Below, piece by piece: positions 24,023 to 35,999 of a stretch of DNA of 64,000 nucleotides (within the stretch, counting starts at the first letter, position 1; each line of letters opens with the position of its first letter). Origin of the DNA: Haliotis asinina (taxonomy: Eukaryota; Mollusca; Gastropoda; Lepetellida; Haliotidae); assembly GCF_037392515.1 (NCBI RefSeq), contig NC_090283.1:20465001-20529000 (forward strand), given 5' to 3'. The notes beneath the pieces were generated by a model, which saw only the letters and a list, made by a program, of their open reading frames with translations, did no database searches and was not told where the DNA came from. A program made the translations under genes and the position numbers.

Positions 24023-25200
24023 TGAGTAGGCAGTAAAATGACAACCTCATACATTTCACAGTGGTCACATGTACGTAGCTTATGACAATATCTCTGAATA
24101 AGGAAGCAGTCGGAATTATAAATACGTCTGCTGGTGTGTGATATATCTAAATACCACTTTTTAACAGATTTGTTCAATTTTGCCGAGATTTGTGGATACT
24201 ATATTGATTTCATAGTAAGATGTTCAGGAAACCTAACCTACTTATGAGGACTACTTATCAGGAAAACTCCGATTTCTCATTCTTCCAACATTGTGGATTC
24301 AAACGTCAACCATTGTATCATGACGTCTTACAGCCATAATGACGTAGGAGAAAGTGTTGCGGCACTTTTTGACAATAGTAGCATCTTGCAGTGAAGTTAA
24401 ACGTTATGGCATATAACGTTTCAGCTATAAATGGGCATCGAGTGATCCATAATTCTATAAATCTGAAAAATGCTGTATCTTTACCAACTCCTAACAGTGA
24501 TGCCAGTAATGCCACTGATGTTAGCGGAATTGAATTGTGTGAAGTGTTTTTGTATTTATTATATTTGATTCATAGTGCGTTGACATATGTGACTGCTTCT
24601 AGCGTGTAAGCGTTCCACAGTTTTGAGGGGTTTTTTTTTTCTTTTTTTATGTTTTTTTTTTTGTTTCCTTGTTTTCTTTTCATTTGCTATCTTTCACTGA
24701 GGACTGATACACGAATATGGACGACAGGGCAAGATGAAAATCATTTTATGCCCAATACATCAAGCCTTTAATTGTTGCCTGGTCTTGTAAGTTGGCGCTT
24801 GGAGACGGGGATACTTTCATTTTCAAGTTGTTTGGTGGACTTTACCTGAGCCCGAAACACGTTGGTGAACTCAGCTGTATAAGATATATTTTTGCGCATA
24901 AGAACACGGACACTAATTGTGATAAAGCACAAGTGATATTCTTATTCTTGGGACATTGTACATAGAGCATTTCGAAGGTTTTATACTTAGTATGTTATCT
25001 GCGAGAAACAGCTGACGTGATGCATTGATTTACACAGGAAGTGTGTGAATCGTACAATATTAATAGTCGTGAAAGTAATTTGTTTCTTTGACATGTTTAC
25101 TTGCATTTGCTATGAAAAGATGTATCGAACTGACATACTAGATACGTGTGTGTTGATTAGATTAAAGCTTTCATACGAAAAGTGAATAAAAACGTAAAAA
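24023..25200 (+). other. 3' untranslated region of the 22109 gene
   Basis: About 1.2 kb of AT-rich sequence, including a T-rich run at 24630-24675, follows the stop. No other gene signal lies in it. The first canonical polyadenylation signal in a good context is at 25185. Confidence 0.5.
25185..25190 (+). terminator. Polyadenylation signal AATAAA
   Basis: GTGAATAAAAACG at the end of the presumed 3' UTR of the 22109 gene, about 1.16 kb after its stop codon. Confidence 0.5.
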
Positions 25201-25217
25201 AAGCAACGATTCATGTA

Positions 25218-25275
25218 TTGTTGTATCCCTTTAACCTGATTCGGTATTCTTTAATCTGGATTCCATTCAATCCGT
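25218..25275. repeat. Isolated copy of the 88-bp repeat
   Basis: GTATCCCTTTAACCTGATTC followed by TTTAATCTGGATTCCATTC matches the units of the array at 25650-25865. It is separated from that array by the MITE below and unique sequence. Confidence 0.75.
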
Positions 25276-25338
25276 GAATATATACATTTGCAGACATGGC
25301 ATAGAGCCGTCAACACACAGAACATCAAGTAACAAAAT

Positions 25339-25582
25339 ACAGTGAAACCAGCATCAGCACTTGTCTAATCCGACACGCTGCCAAAACCCGGTATACAAAT
25401 TGGGTCATGCCGTTTTACAACGATATTATTGTCATTAAAACATTGTTTATTCCGGCACCAGTCTATTTCGTATTCCGACAGGACTCTCTGGTCCATTCAA
25501 ACAATTCTAACTGTAATTAACAGTGTCTAAACCGGCATGGGGTCCGTAGTCCAAGACACGAATAACAGTGTAACCTTCAGTG
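25339..25582. mobile_element. Possible pogo/Tigger-type MITE
   Basis: Begins ACAGTGAAACCAGCATCAGC and ends AACAGTGTAACC, with internal ATCCGACA, TTCCGGCACC, ATTCCGACAGG and TCTAAACCGGCATGG. That vocabulary is typical of pogo/Tigger-type non-autonomous elements. The terminal repeats are weak, so the limits are approximate. Non-coding. Confidence 0.45.
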
Positions 25583-25649
25583 TAATCAGCAAGCACTGAC
25601 TGCACTCAAACGCTCAAAGTCAGCATGCGTATGAGCAAGCCAATCGGTA

Positions 25650-25865
25650 AAATTACCGTTGTTATGCCTTATAAACGTTGGTGGATTGTATCCCTTTAAG
25701 GTGATTCGATATTCTTAAATCTGGATTCCATTCCAAAAGATTACCTTTGTTATGCTTTATAAACGTTGGTGGATTGTATCCCTTTAAGGTGATTCGGGAT
25801 TCTTTAATCTGGATTCCATTCCAAAAGATTACCGTTGTTATGCTTTATAAACGTTGGTGTATTGA
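25650..25865. repeat. 88-bp minisatellite, ~2.4 copies
   Basis: GGATTGTATCCCTTTAAGGT recurs at 25683 and 25771 (period 88). A partial unit precedes (TGTTATGCCTTATAAACG) and another partial follows. Copies are about 95% identical. Confidence 0.88.
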
Positions 25866-25869
25866 ACTA

Positions 25870-27110
25870 ACTGTTTTCAAGTGAGTGACATTGTCATCAA
25901 TGTCAGAAAATAATTACATTGTAATTATTTTAATTTGAAGAAATATTATCTGATTGTTGGCGATTACCCTCGAGTTATGCACATTACTGCGTATGTTCAG
26001 AGAGAGGCGGTGTCCACTAACCTATCAAAGCATTGTGTCGAACCTTGTCCTGTCAGGAAATGTTTCAATTATCTGTCGTGGCACGATGTCATGAAGAACA
26101 CGAGCTGTGTGCCTTTTAGATGAAACCGTGATGTCAAAAATTTCGAATGGTGTACTAAGCTCATTACCATTAGAGGCAATCTGTTCGATCAAATAACGAT
26201 AGGATTGGAGATTTTAAGCCTGGCAGACAAACGAAATTATATATTAACACAGTATGGTACTTATTATTGCCGCTTTTAATTCTACAGTAATTGCGGCAAA
26301 CAGACTCCTCGGTATCAAGTAACATGGCAATAACAAGGCGTCGTCGAAAATAGCATCTCAGTCACATCAATAAGCCTTCAGTCGATTGACATAAATTCCT
26401 TTTAAAATAACAATGACTTTTGTACTCTTGGGATTATTTTAAACCGCATTGAGCAGATCTGTAACATATGAGAAGCACTTACAGGGTAAATTCGACACTA
26501 CGTGGGGCAATAGCAGCTATGACGATTTCGGAATCGAATGTTGTATTGTGATAGGGTTAACTTGATATTGCGAGATTCTTGACAGAATATGAATATGACA
26601 GTTGAGAAATTCATGTTTACTTTCATCAGTAATTAGTGAAAGTTATTTTCGGGGAAACCTTTCAGCCTTCAGTGATATTCTTCTTTGACTTTGGAAACCG
26701 TTTTGACATTCAGTGGTATTCACCTTCAAAGCTTTTCGTTCATGCTGTGACTGTCGGATGTACTGGAAAACTTCACCCAGTTCGAGTCCTGACAGGGGTG
26801 CTTTGTGGAACCCATTTCTGGTGTCCTGGTCATGACGAGGGGTAACGCCAGACTCATTCTTTCACTGACATGAAACGCACATATCATTTCATTTGTTATG
26901 CTATGGCATTGTATAGATTGGGCTGTAATCTTTTGAATCACTGCTTTATCGATATGAAAGGTGTTTCGAAAATATTGCACGAGTGCTTCATTCACATTTT
27001 TACATTTCTTATTATTTCGTGTCTTTTAATTATGAGAAACAAATATAAATGAATACAGCTTCATGCCATACAACTGAAAGCAAAGCTGTATTACACAAAC
27101 GGACTGCTAA
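25870..27110. other. Unassigned DNA with a weak SINE B trace
   Basis: At about 26775-26830, GTTCGAGTCCTGACAGG and GGAACCCATTTCTGGTGTCC resemble an eroded plus-strand SINE B middle. No gene is supported. Confidence 0.45.
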
Positions 27111-27119
27111 CCTACTGCT

Positions 27120-27776
27120 ACTGGTGCTGCTACAACTACTACCACTACCACCACCACTACCACTACCACTACCACTACCACTACCACTACCACTGCCACT
27201 ACCAATACCACTACCACTACCACTGCCACTACCACTGCCACTACCACTACCAATACCACTACCACTACCACTACCACTGCCACCACTACCACTACCACTA
27301 CCACTAATACCACTACCACTGCTACCACTACCACTGCCACCACTACCACTACCACTGCCACCACTACCACTGCCACCACTACCACTACCACTACCACCAC
27401 CACTACCACTACCACTACCACTACCACTACCACTACCACCACTACCACTACCACTGCCACCACTACCACTACCACTACCACTACCACTATCACTACCACT
27501 ACCACTACCCCCTACCACTACCACTACCACTACCACTACCACCACCACCACCACTACCACTACCACTACCACTACCACTACCACTATCACTACTACTGCT
27601 GCTGCTACTACTACTGCTACTGCTACTGCTACTGCTACTACTGCCACTATTACTACTGCCACCACTACTTCGACTACTACCTCTACTGTTGCTATTACTG
27701 CTACTACTGTTACTATTAGTACTACCGTAGCTACTATTACTACTACTACTACTACCACTACCAGTTCTACTAATAG
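27120..27776. repeat. Compound CCACTA / ACT microsatellite (~650 bp)
   Basis: Long run of CTACCA hexamers with CTGCCA and CCACCA variants to about 27590, then ACTGCT/ACTACT triplets. The frames across it (Leu-Pro, poly-Thr, Gly-Ser and poly-Val in various frames) are repeat artefacts on both strands. Confidence 0.95.
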
Positions 27777-27837
27777 TTCTACTAGACAGTTGTTCCTGAA
27801 ATATAAACCACATGAAGGTCTGAGTTATATTTTGTTT

Positions 27838-27884
27838 CTTGAGCAACCCGTGTTTTTCGTAACAGGCGACTACAGGAATCGTTG
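27838..27884 (+). mobile_element. SINE family A short fragment
   Basis: TTGAGCAACCCGTG, then CGTAACAGGCGACTACAGGA, resembles the family A head region next to the microsatellite. Confidence 0.5.
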
Positions 27885-27889
27885 TTAAG

Positions 27890-28738
27890 AACTTTGCCTG
27901 GCCATATAATGACATGGAGCAAACATTATATGCAGTGGACTGGTTTGTGATGAACCACAGAATGTAAATGGTTATCGTACAGGGTAAGTACAGTTGTAGT
28001 AAAGGATGATATTGGTATGTTCTCAAACAGAATATCTGTCCCACGAAAGACATTAGATGGAGATATACAACGAAACGTAGACAACAAGGAAGGGAATCAT
28101 AAATGCTTGCCCCAAATACTTAATATGCCATCATCAAGATACCCGCGAAGTTCCTACATGATACTCAAAGCTGAATAGAGATTATTGCCCAGATTTAGTT
28201 TTATAACTTTTACGTTTCATTGTCATTCATTCACATCACCCACTGACCCCGCCAATTTCAACAGAAATTATTTCAAGATCTAAGCTGCTGGACTTTCAGA
28301 GAAGAAAACACTTGATCGTAAGTCCGTGTAAATTGTAGGGGTTGTTTACGACACAAGGCAAAATTAGCTCTGTTCTGGTGAAGACAATCACTGACTTTTA
28401 AAAAACATCAGCTTACGGTTGAAGAGGATTGTAACATTACAACAGGCTATTCGAGATAACGCTGTAGGTCTATAAGGTAGATAACGGCTATAATATGCCA
28501 ATGCTTTATACAATACTCATGCTTAAAACTAACTTATGTGAATGTTAGTCGCGAAATTGTATATGTTCATGTTCACTGCACAAAAGCAATTAGTTAAACA
28601 AGCTAAGGGAAAGGTTCCCGTAGTTTGTAACTAAAGTCTACTCTCCCATAGTCATGTGCACGCTCTAGCTCATAGTACGTCGAGCTGTCTCTGATCACAA
28701 ATAACATTACATTTTCATTTAAAATTTAAGAGACAGTG
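27890..28738. other. Unassigned DNA
   Basis: AT-rich sequence; nothing supported. It is downstream of the possible minus-strand terminal exon, so part could be its 3' UTR. Confidence 0.45.
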
Positions 28739-28952
28739 TCACACCATCTTCAAAACTAGTTGAAGATCACGCGGAGAAGTTCCATCTTGGCCTACAGTGG
28801 CATGTTCATTGGCAGGCTCAATGGTGGCTGGAGCGGCAGAGACTGAGAACGTGGGCGACGATGTCGTGGATGTGACTGTAGCTGCTGCTGTGGCAGATCG
28901 TCGTTTCCTCTGTATCATCTTATCAACCCGGGCCTCCATCTCCGATGATGTT
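28739..28952 (-). CDS. Possible terminal exon, unknown protein
   Basis: On the minus strand a plausible acceptor (TTTTCACAACGCACAG) ends at 28953. The open frame that follows runs about 70 codons to a TGA at 28739-28741. It reads SSEMEARVDKMIQRKRR, then a Ser/Thr/Ala-rich stretch and a final RDLQLVLKMV. The sequence is less AT-rich than its surroundings, which fits coding DNA. The upstream intron would contain the 53-bp tandem repeat. No domain recognised, and upstream exons were not found in this window. It could be a chance frame. Confidence 0.35.
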
Positions 28953-28969
28953 CTGTGCGTTGTGAAAAC

Positions 28970-29183
28970 GTTAACATTATTCACAACAGCATATTATCCT
29001 GATCTAGTATTAAGGACCTTCTGGTAACATTATTCACAGCAGCATATTATCCTGATCTAGTATTAAGGACCTTCTGGTAACATTATTCACAGCAGCATAT
29101 TATCCCGATCTAGTATTAAGGACCTTCTGGTAACATTATTCACAGCAGCATATTATCCTGATCTAGTATTAAGGACCTTCTGG
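28970..29183. repeat. 53-bp tandem repeat, 4 copies
   Basis: Units ending AGTATTAAGGACCTTCTGGT with CAGCAGCATATTATCC recur every 53 bp. The first carries CACAACAGC instead of CACAGCAGC and the third TATCCCG instead of TATCCTG. Nearly identical and therefore recent. Confidence 0.93.
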
Positions 29184-29329
29184 TAAATGTAACATAGACT
29201 AAGTCTGCTATGTGAAATTTAGGGGACAGGTCAAACAACATAATCTTAGCCAGACGAATAGCAGTTTACAAATTAATATCCACATGGAAAGAAAGTGAGT
29301 GTTGGAATGTTGCACTGTGCACCTTTCCA

Positions 29330-29460
29330 GCTATATGGCTACTGTCTGTAAATATTCGAATCTGTACCAGGAGAGCCAGTGATCAATAGCATGAACATAT
29401 ACCTTTGCGAGAGGGATAAGACGACAACCACATGAGCGAACCTGACCACCCGGATTGTCG
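29330..29460 (-). mobile_element. SINE family A, degenerate
   Basis: ATATGGCTACTGTCTGTAAA, CCAGTGATCAATAGCATGAA and GAGCGAACCTGACCACCCG (plus-strand sense) are in family order for a minus-strand copy. Confidence 0.7.
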
Positions 29461-29499
29461 TTCTGTTGAACGCATAGGTTCTAATGAAAGCATAGGTTA

Positions 29500-29581
29500 T
29501 GCGTGGCGTGGCGTGGCGTGGCGTGGCGTGGCGTGGCGTGGCGTGGCGTGGCGTGGCGTGGCGTGGCGTGGCGTGGCGTGG
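29500..29581. repeat. (GCGTG)n pentanucleotide microsatellite
   Basis: About 16 uninterrupted GCGTG units. Frames across it (WRGVA repeats) are artefacts. Confidence 0.95.
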
Positions 29582-29636
29582 TGTCGACGACGAGAAGCAG
29601 TATGTTCATTTCCCCATTAAAAGTGGGGTGGACGAA

Positions 29637-29679
29637 TGGGCAGTAGGCAGTAGGCAGTAGGCAGTGGGCAGTGGGCAGT

Positions 29680-29741
<62 letters not shown>

Positions 29742-29749
29742 TAGGCAGT
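29637..29749. repeat. 7-bp (AGGCAGT)n array
   Basis: About 16 heptamers, with AGGCAGT and GGGCAGT variants arranged in blocks. It lies only 56 bp from the pentanucleotide array. Confidence 0.95.
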
Positions 29750-30650
29750 AGTTTTCACAGGGTTGAATGCGATATTCGAGGCTTGGGGGTCCGATCGTCA
29801 AAACCCTGGCCATTTTGTCATGATAATTTGTACTAATTTCCTATCTTGTTTTACTACCTGTACCGAAGACTATACTCAGGAATGAGACCGTCAGGTGGCA
29901 ATATCAACAGGCTTTTCTTAGTGAATTCATGTATGATTGTGTGGCCGTATCCGTCGTTCAGATATCCGGGTGACGGTACAAAAACAGTGTATGTTTTTGT
30001 GGGTACCAGACCCAGGCAGCAATGCGTTCAACACTATACTGACTGAGTGAAGGCTTGAGAGGCTGTGCCAGTGCGTGTATCATTGACAACACTATAAAGA
30101 CACCGTAACACGCACAGCCAGTCAGCCTTCCACAGCAGTTGATTAATCAATTGGTCCAGACCACCACCATATTTATAACGTTACGGTGTGCGGAAGGTGC
30201 AATGGAAATTATTCCTTTGCCACGCCTCATTCTCGGCCTAAGACCTGAAGCAGAATCCAACTTGGTCCCGGAAACGGCACTTTTTCCGATATTTGCCTGG
30301 CGCTTCGATCAGCCACTTTAACCACATGATTGAGTTTCAAGATGCCAGCTTGCGACCAGCGTAGATTTCCAGGGTGTCACCGTGGCCTTGAGGCTCAATA
30401 GCGCATTGAAGTTGAGTGGCAGTAGCTATAAAGCGTTTCGCTTGTTGGACAGCAGTCGTGACACATTTCAAAGTGCCGGTGTGAAAGAACTACTGGCGTG
30501 GTACCCGTTACTAGGGGTATTGCTGTTTTCTTCCAAACACATACGTGCCGGGTAGATGTTTGATCTATTCCCTACATCGAAGGGAAGCTGCCTTAACGAT
30601 TACTTGACAGTGCCATCCCAGTGGAGGTGCTGACATACTGTTGAGTGTGA
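29750..30650. other. Unassigned DNA
   Basis: No gene or repeat recognised. Confidence 0.5.
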
Positions 30651-30651
30651 G

Positions 30652-30769
<118 letters not shown>

Positions 30770-31500
30770 GGGGTAGGTAAGTTAGGTGGTAAAGGTTGAG
30801 ATTCAGTTACGATGAGGTTTTGGGGTTAGGATTAAGCTCGGGTTCAGGTTTAGGTTTAGGTTTAGGGTGAGGTAAGCATATCACGTTGGTCTGTCTGCGC
30901 CTGTATTTATTTTTTGTGTTATCTATATCGTATCCAAATTCAAATTCCACCCGTCTCCAAAACAGGTTGTTCATTTGTTCTTGGACACGAAGAGTCTGTG
31001 TTAAAAAATAGGAACACTGAAGTGGGTGTAAGCGAACGGGGCCCTGTTTGACGTTGATATACTATATAACCTTGGTCTGAGCAACGGTTTTGCAGGCACC
31101 CTACTTCATCCTCAAATCCACACCTGTCCCTACCAGCAAAGAGAGAGGTGCCCTCGTGTGTTCAGAAAAAGAACACATTTAAATCAAAACATTCAATCCG
31201 TCAGCATAACGCTCGCACTATATACAACGCACACACTCGTCCCTTACTAACCATAGTGGATAACATCGTTATCAGCAAGTTCCGCTTTTCGGTTTCAATG
31301 CGCGTGTGAGCCCTGATATCAAGTACTGTCGTGTTTACCACCAATTCCATCATGTGACTGCGCTTTCCTGTATCATCTTAGAATCCGGAAATTCCACAGC
31401 CCGATGTCGTGGTCAAACTTTGTGGTCTGAGCACCAAATCGGCATCCCCGACTGGAACCATTGACATAGGTGCCAGAGGATATTGACTTCTGTAGCGGTT
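30770..31500. other. Unassigned DNA
   Basis: Contains GGTTTAGGTTTAGGTTTAGG at about 30850, too short for a telomere. Otherwise nothing supported. Confidence 0.5.
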
Positions 31501-31504
31501 TCGG

Positions 31505-33725
31505 TTTTCTTGAAGGCAAATATTTGGTCTGCAGTGGAATACTCTGGGCGAAACCCCGCTTGAAATTCAGCAATTAGTCCATTAATATCTAACCAAATTC
31601 TTACACGTTTTTCTATGATTGATGTAAAAACCTTCCACAGCAGTTCAAGAGAGATATGCCTCTGTAGTTGTTTGGGTTATTTCTTGGCCCTGATTTAAAT
31701 AGCTGGAATACTGGTATGATAATCCCGTTATCTGGAAATAAGCCACTATCCAAGACTTTATTGAACAATAAGAGTAGAAAAGGTAACAAATATGAAGTAC
31801 TCAGCTTTAAAAGTCCAGGTGGTATACCATCATCACCAGGGGCTTTACCTGGTTTTAAATCCCGAATACTGTTGTGTAACTCCTTTTCTGTGATTACACC
31901 ATTCAGTATGTCATTTGGAAGATCTATTGGGTAATTATCACAGGATTCACAAAGTTCACAAGTGTGGTTATCAGCAAAACTATACACTGCATCATCGAAC
32001 CAGTTATTTTTGGTATTTGTTTGGATTCAGTAGATCAGAAAAGTAGGAGAACCATGCGTCTGGTGTGATGTTACTCGTTCCTTTATCTGATAACAATCGA
32101 CGTTTCACTGTTCTCCAGAAGAGTCTACAATCACTTCGAGAGGCGGCATTTGAGATCTCGCCTGCAAGCATTTTATCGTACTGGGCTTTCCTCAACTTGC
32201 AGTAACGTTTAAAGTTTGCTTTAGCTTGCAAATAATTTGTTACGTTATTTTTGCAATGAAACTTTCTAAGTTTAGTGAGATATTTATATTTCTCTGATTT
32301 CAGAAAGTTGCTCTCATTGTCAAACCATGGTTGTTGGTTACTACTTTTTTCGTTAAATGTGTTTGCATTATAGCCCACATTGGGGCAGAGTAGTTGGAAA
32401 ATATATGTGTTAATTTGGAAACAGCGACAATAACATCAATAAGGATGAAACAAATTTCCCCATGCATGTATCTATTATATCTAAAGCGAGGTACTCGTAC
32501 CATTGGTATGTCATTATGGGCGTTTTTACATCGCTGTGTAGGGAAAATATTAGTAAAGGTACATACAAGTGGCAGGTGATCTGATTCTGCTGACTTGTGA
32601 GGACTGACATATCCTCCATATTAGGAAATAAGCAAGTACTGATGACAAAATAGTCTACTATACTGGTTCCAGTGCTAGAAATAAATGTCCAGTTAGCAGG
32701 GGTATCGCTGGTGGTACGTCCATTGACGATATGCATGTTCATTGTTTTACAAAGAGTGAGCATCTCAAGACCATGCGTATTCACAACTGTGTCACGGGAA
32801 AGTCTCGGTTTTACGTAGGGGTCTTCAGTATACAAGTCATTGTCTACAGGTATGTAATTAGCATTATCGTCAAAAATGAAATCATCGTCAGCTGCTGTTC
32901 TCGCATTAAAGTCTCCACATATAATGAAAGTTGAATTCACACCAAATTCTGTTTTCAGTTGGTGAAGCTTGTTCTCCAGCAAGTTGATCCCACTGTCGTC
33001 TAGACCATGATACTTCGTCGCCCCAACCGAGTGTACGTATATACATATATAGAAGACGGGATAAGGGAAATCAACATTAACTAATTGAAAGATACAGTTG
33101 TCCCATGTATCTTTAATTTTGGAAAAATACATCTTTATCCGATCTCTAACACATACAGCGATACCTCCGGAGTATCTGCCACGGTTGTCGCTTGCAAAGC
33201 AGAAATAATTATGCAATATAGTGTTAAGTAGAGCTTGTGTATCATTACACATAGTTTCTGTAAAACCTATTACGTCAAACAGGTTAATAAGGGATACACA
33301 ATCTTGAAAGATTAAAGCTGATCGCAACCCATTTGCGTTCCAAGTACAGAAGGAAACAGTTTCATCAGGTGAGTCAAGGGACGGGTCACTACAAGTACGA
33401 GTATCACTGGGGCCATGGCCATGCTCCTATGCAGTATCCGGTCCCCCTGGACTGGACGTCACTGACTTCACGCTGTAGGAGTTATCGCCCGTCGGATTGT
33501 CGGCCTTGTCCTTACGTTGTGTAGATGAGGGTCTCTGAATCCAGTTACGGGTGCCAGAAACTTGAGAAACTGGCCAGATTTATATGAACAATCAAATACA
33601 ATCGATTTGGAAGCTGGATTGTCTACACGAGAAGTATCTTCACAAGTTTGTTCACAATCAGTACACACATTCCACACAATCATTGAGTTAATTTCAGGAT
33701 ACGGGCTACTCGGGTACATTTACAA
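31505..33725 (-). mobile_element. LINE (Jockey/CR1-like): endonuclease plus N-terminal RT
   Basis: Read on the minus strand, the element opens with linker sequence (33719-33468). It then has an APE-type endonuclease: VSFCTWNANGLRSA near 33340, VIGFTET, GGIAVCVRD, IICGDFNART near 32910 and SIVDYFVIS near 32640. The 32378-32004 part is the linker before RT (CRLFWRTVKRR). RT follows: KPGKAPGDDGIPPGLLK, NNPNNYRGISLLNCCGRF and, in a shifted frame at about 31620-31510, AEFQAGFRPEYSTADQIFAF. The catalytic RT palm (the FADD block) and everything after are missing, so the copy is truncated at its 3' side, unusual for LINEs, which normally lose the 5' end. Several frame changes interrupt it. Not active. 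Confidence 0.85.
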
Positions 33726-33789
33726 GTTATTGTATATGGTGTGCGCAATTCAGGATACATTTGATGGGAATGAAAAAGATAAAAGAACC

Positions 33790-34250
33790 CACTTTCACGC
33801 ACCAGTTATCGTCACAGACAGATAAACAGGCAGTTTTGGTACAGTTTTATCAAAAGAATCTAAAAAACATTGATTTTTCTTTTGTAGCTGCAGAGTAGTA
33901 TCTGCTATCATTGGCTCGTCATCGGCGAATAGAAGTGCATGTATTTTTAGAATTTGAATTGATATGAAAGTGGCATAACCACATTTACTTACAGCAAATG
34001 ATTGATAAACATAGTAAATGATTTTGGACACATTTTGGATTTTTGGATTTTTGTAAACATCCTTGAAATATTTTGATAGACCTGTTCAAGTTTTCACAAA
34101 AGCTGATAATTTACAATACTTGTCATACAGTATCAGCTTCTTCAGGATTTCAGTTTATACCCATAGATTTCAGACATCATGATGAACGCCGTCAAAGGCC
34201 TTTCGCAAATCGATGAATAAACAATAAAAAATATCCATTCTTGTTAGATA
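33790..34250 (-). mobile_element. LINE RT fragment
   Basis: On the minus strand CLFIDLRKAFDGVHHD (from about 34205) is an RT motif 2 block. Lower down, IHALLFADDEPMIADTTLQL (about 33940) is the catalytic FADD block. The sequence between them is degraded. The C-terminal part is absent. Likely from a different LINE family than the copy at 31505-33725. Confidence 0.7.
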
Positions 34251-34574
34251 TATACTTTTGAATTATTTTTTTAAGTGATGTACGTGTATTATATAGCTAC
34301 AAAGAGGTAGTTAAATGGATCTGATACTTGTCTAAAGCTCAAAACACAATTCACGACAAAGCTATGTCATTTGGAGCAACAGTAAATATTGTCGCCCGTG
34401 AGCGAAACACTTTGGCCAATAGGCGAGATATTTTAGTAGCGTCTTATTCAGGTATTCTGGAATATCATCCGGGTAGTCGCAGGTTAAACGATGACAAAGT
34501 AACAACCAGTCATGGGGAATATATGTAGTTCCATATTCGTCTCCTTTTAAGGAAACTTTCCTTCTTTCTTGTTT

Positions 34575-35995
34575 CCGTCCCAATATCTAAACCTGGACGT
34601 GACCGTATTGATCCTCCAAGTTATCGACCAATTTCATGCACACGCTGTTGAACGTATGACCAATAATCGATCATTTTCAATCGTAGGAACCACCATTCTA
34701 CGTACTGATATACAATGTGGTTTCCCTAACAAAATTTTGATCAGATTGATTCTGCCATCAGTAATAAACACTATGCAGCGTCTAATACTGTCAATTTAAA
34801 TCACAAGGTTAAAAAGATTTAAGCCAAAACCAATTGTATTTAGTTTTACAGAAAAAAACACACACAAAGACCCAGAATTAATAATGGTTGACAGGAAGCC
34901 AATTTCCTGGGTGTTATTTTTTATCACTTCTTGACACATAAGATATTTAAAGTATAAATGATCGAAGACACTGGAAATACCAACTCCAAATGCGGAGACG
35001 ATCAAAAGTCAATCCCTAGCTTTATATATTATACCCTTATCCGCTCCAAACTCGACTACGGCTTCATGAAAAGAAAATAAAACTATGTGAAAGTAACTGA
35101 TATATCAAAGGCACTATACCACACCACACTTAAATAGTACTGTCAGGGAAGATACGATACAAATTATTCCAAACAAAATTACTAATTTAGATCGCGATAT
35201 TAAACTGACAAATCCGTATCAATTAATGCAACGTTTGAATTATACCGACCCTCGCGTCCTCTACCGGAAAAACATTATTTCAAGCGAAGCCGTTGTGATA
35301 ATGCTTGAAATTTGCTAAACGTGTTGTAAAACTTCCTGCACTGACTCATTCCCTTCAAACAAACGTCATGGAGTTATGTTCATTGGATCGTTCTTTAAGA
35401 ATACTCCAGCACAACTTGTGTTTCAAACCGGTTCGGCAAACACCGACAACACCGCATGCGACTGTTTCCGATGTACGTAGCAACTGTGTATATTGTATAT
35501 ATGTCAAGTGTTCTCTGTTTGGAATCTGTTCGCATCGAAGTTTCAATTTGGTCTAAGGACGTCTTTTATTGGACGGAAAGGAAGCTGAAGAGAGTACTGT
35601 CCCAACATATATTATATAGGGCAGAGTATTGTCGGAAATATTTGTCATCGTGCCTTTAAGGATATTAGATTCTATTCTTCACCCGAGACACAGATTTTAT
35701 GTGGAGGCTGATAAACCTTCCCCAGAACTACGCTGTCTTGAATTATATTTTCCTGATATTTCTAAATTACGGTCGATGAAATATAATCCAAACACTAGCA
35801 AAATTTAAGTACTCCTTAACAAACCCATTTATGGACCATCAACAAATGCTTACTAGTATACTTACACGTCTATGTTCATGGATTGATTTAAATCCACTGT
35901 TGTTGGATCATGAACAATATTTTCAAGATGACAGCTCCTTTTTTCCAACAGAGGATAATATAAGGATAACGCTATTTCTCAGGGGACTATCATTT
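34575..35995 (+). mobile_element. LINE fragment, RT and C-terminal domains, plus strand
   Basis: On the plus strand PISKPGRDRIDPPSYRPISC (34575) is an RT block. There follow, in changing frames, DIQCGFPNK, HKDPELIMVDRKPISW (about 34870), YTLIRSKLDYGFM (about 35030) and RHRFYVEADKPSPELRCLEL (about 35690). The order matches the thumb and C-terminal region of Jockey-like LINEs. The palm itself is deleted and the frame changes repeatedly, so this is an old dead copy. It sits head to head with the minus-strand fragment at 33790. Confidence 0.7.
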
Positions 35996-35999
35996 GCAG

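Noticed and set aside
27030-27888. Long frames on both strands (poly-Val, Gly-Ser, Leu-Pro, poly-Thr)
   Set aside because: They are translations of one CCACTA/ACT microsatellite in different frames.
29432-29813. WRGVA-repeat and LLPTAHC-repeat frames
   Set aside because: Artefacts of the 5-bp and 7-bp arrays.
30845-30875. TTTAGG-like repeats suggesting telomeric DNA
   Set aside because: Only about three or four irregular units; too short.
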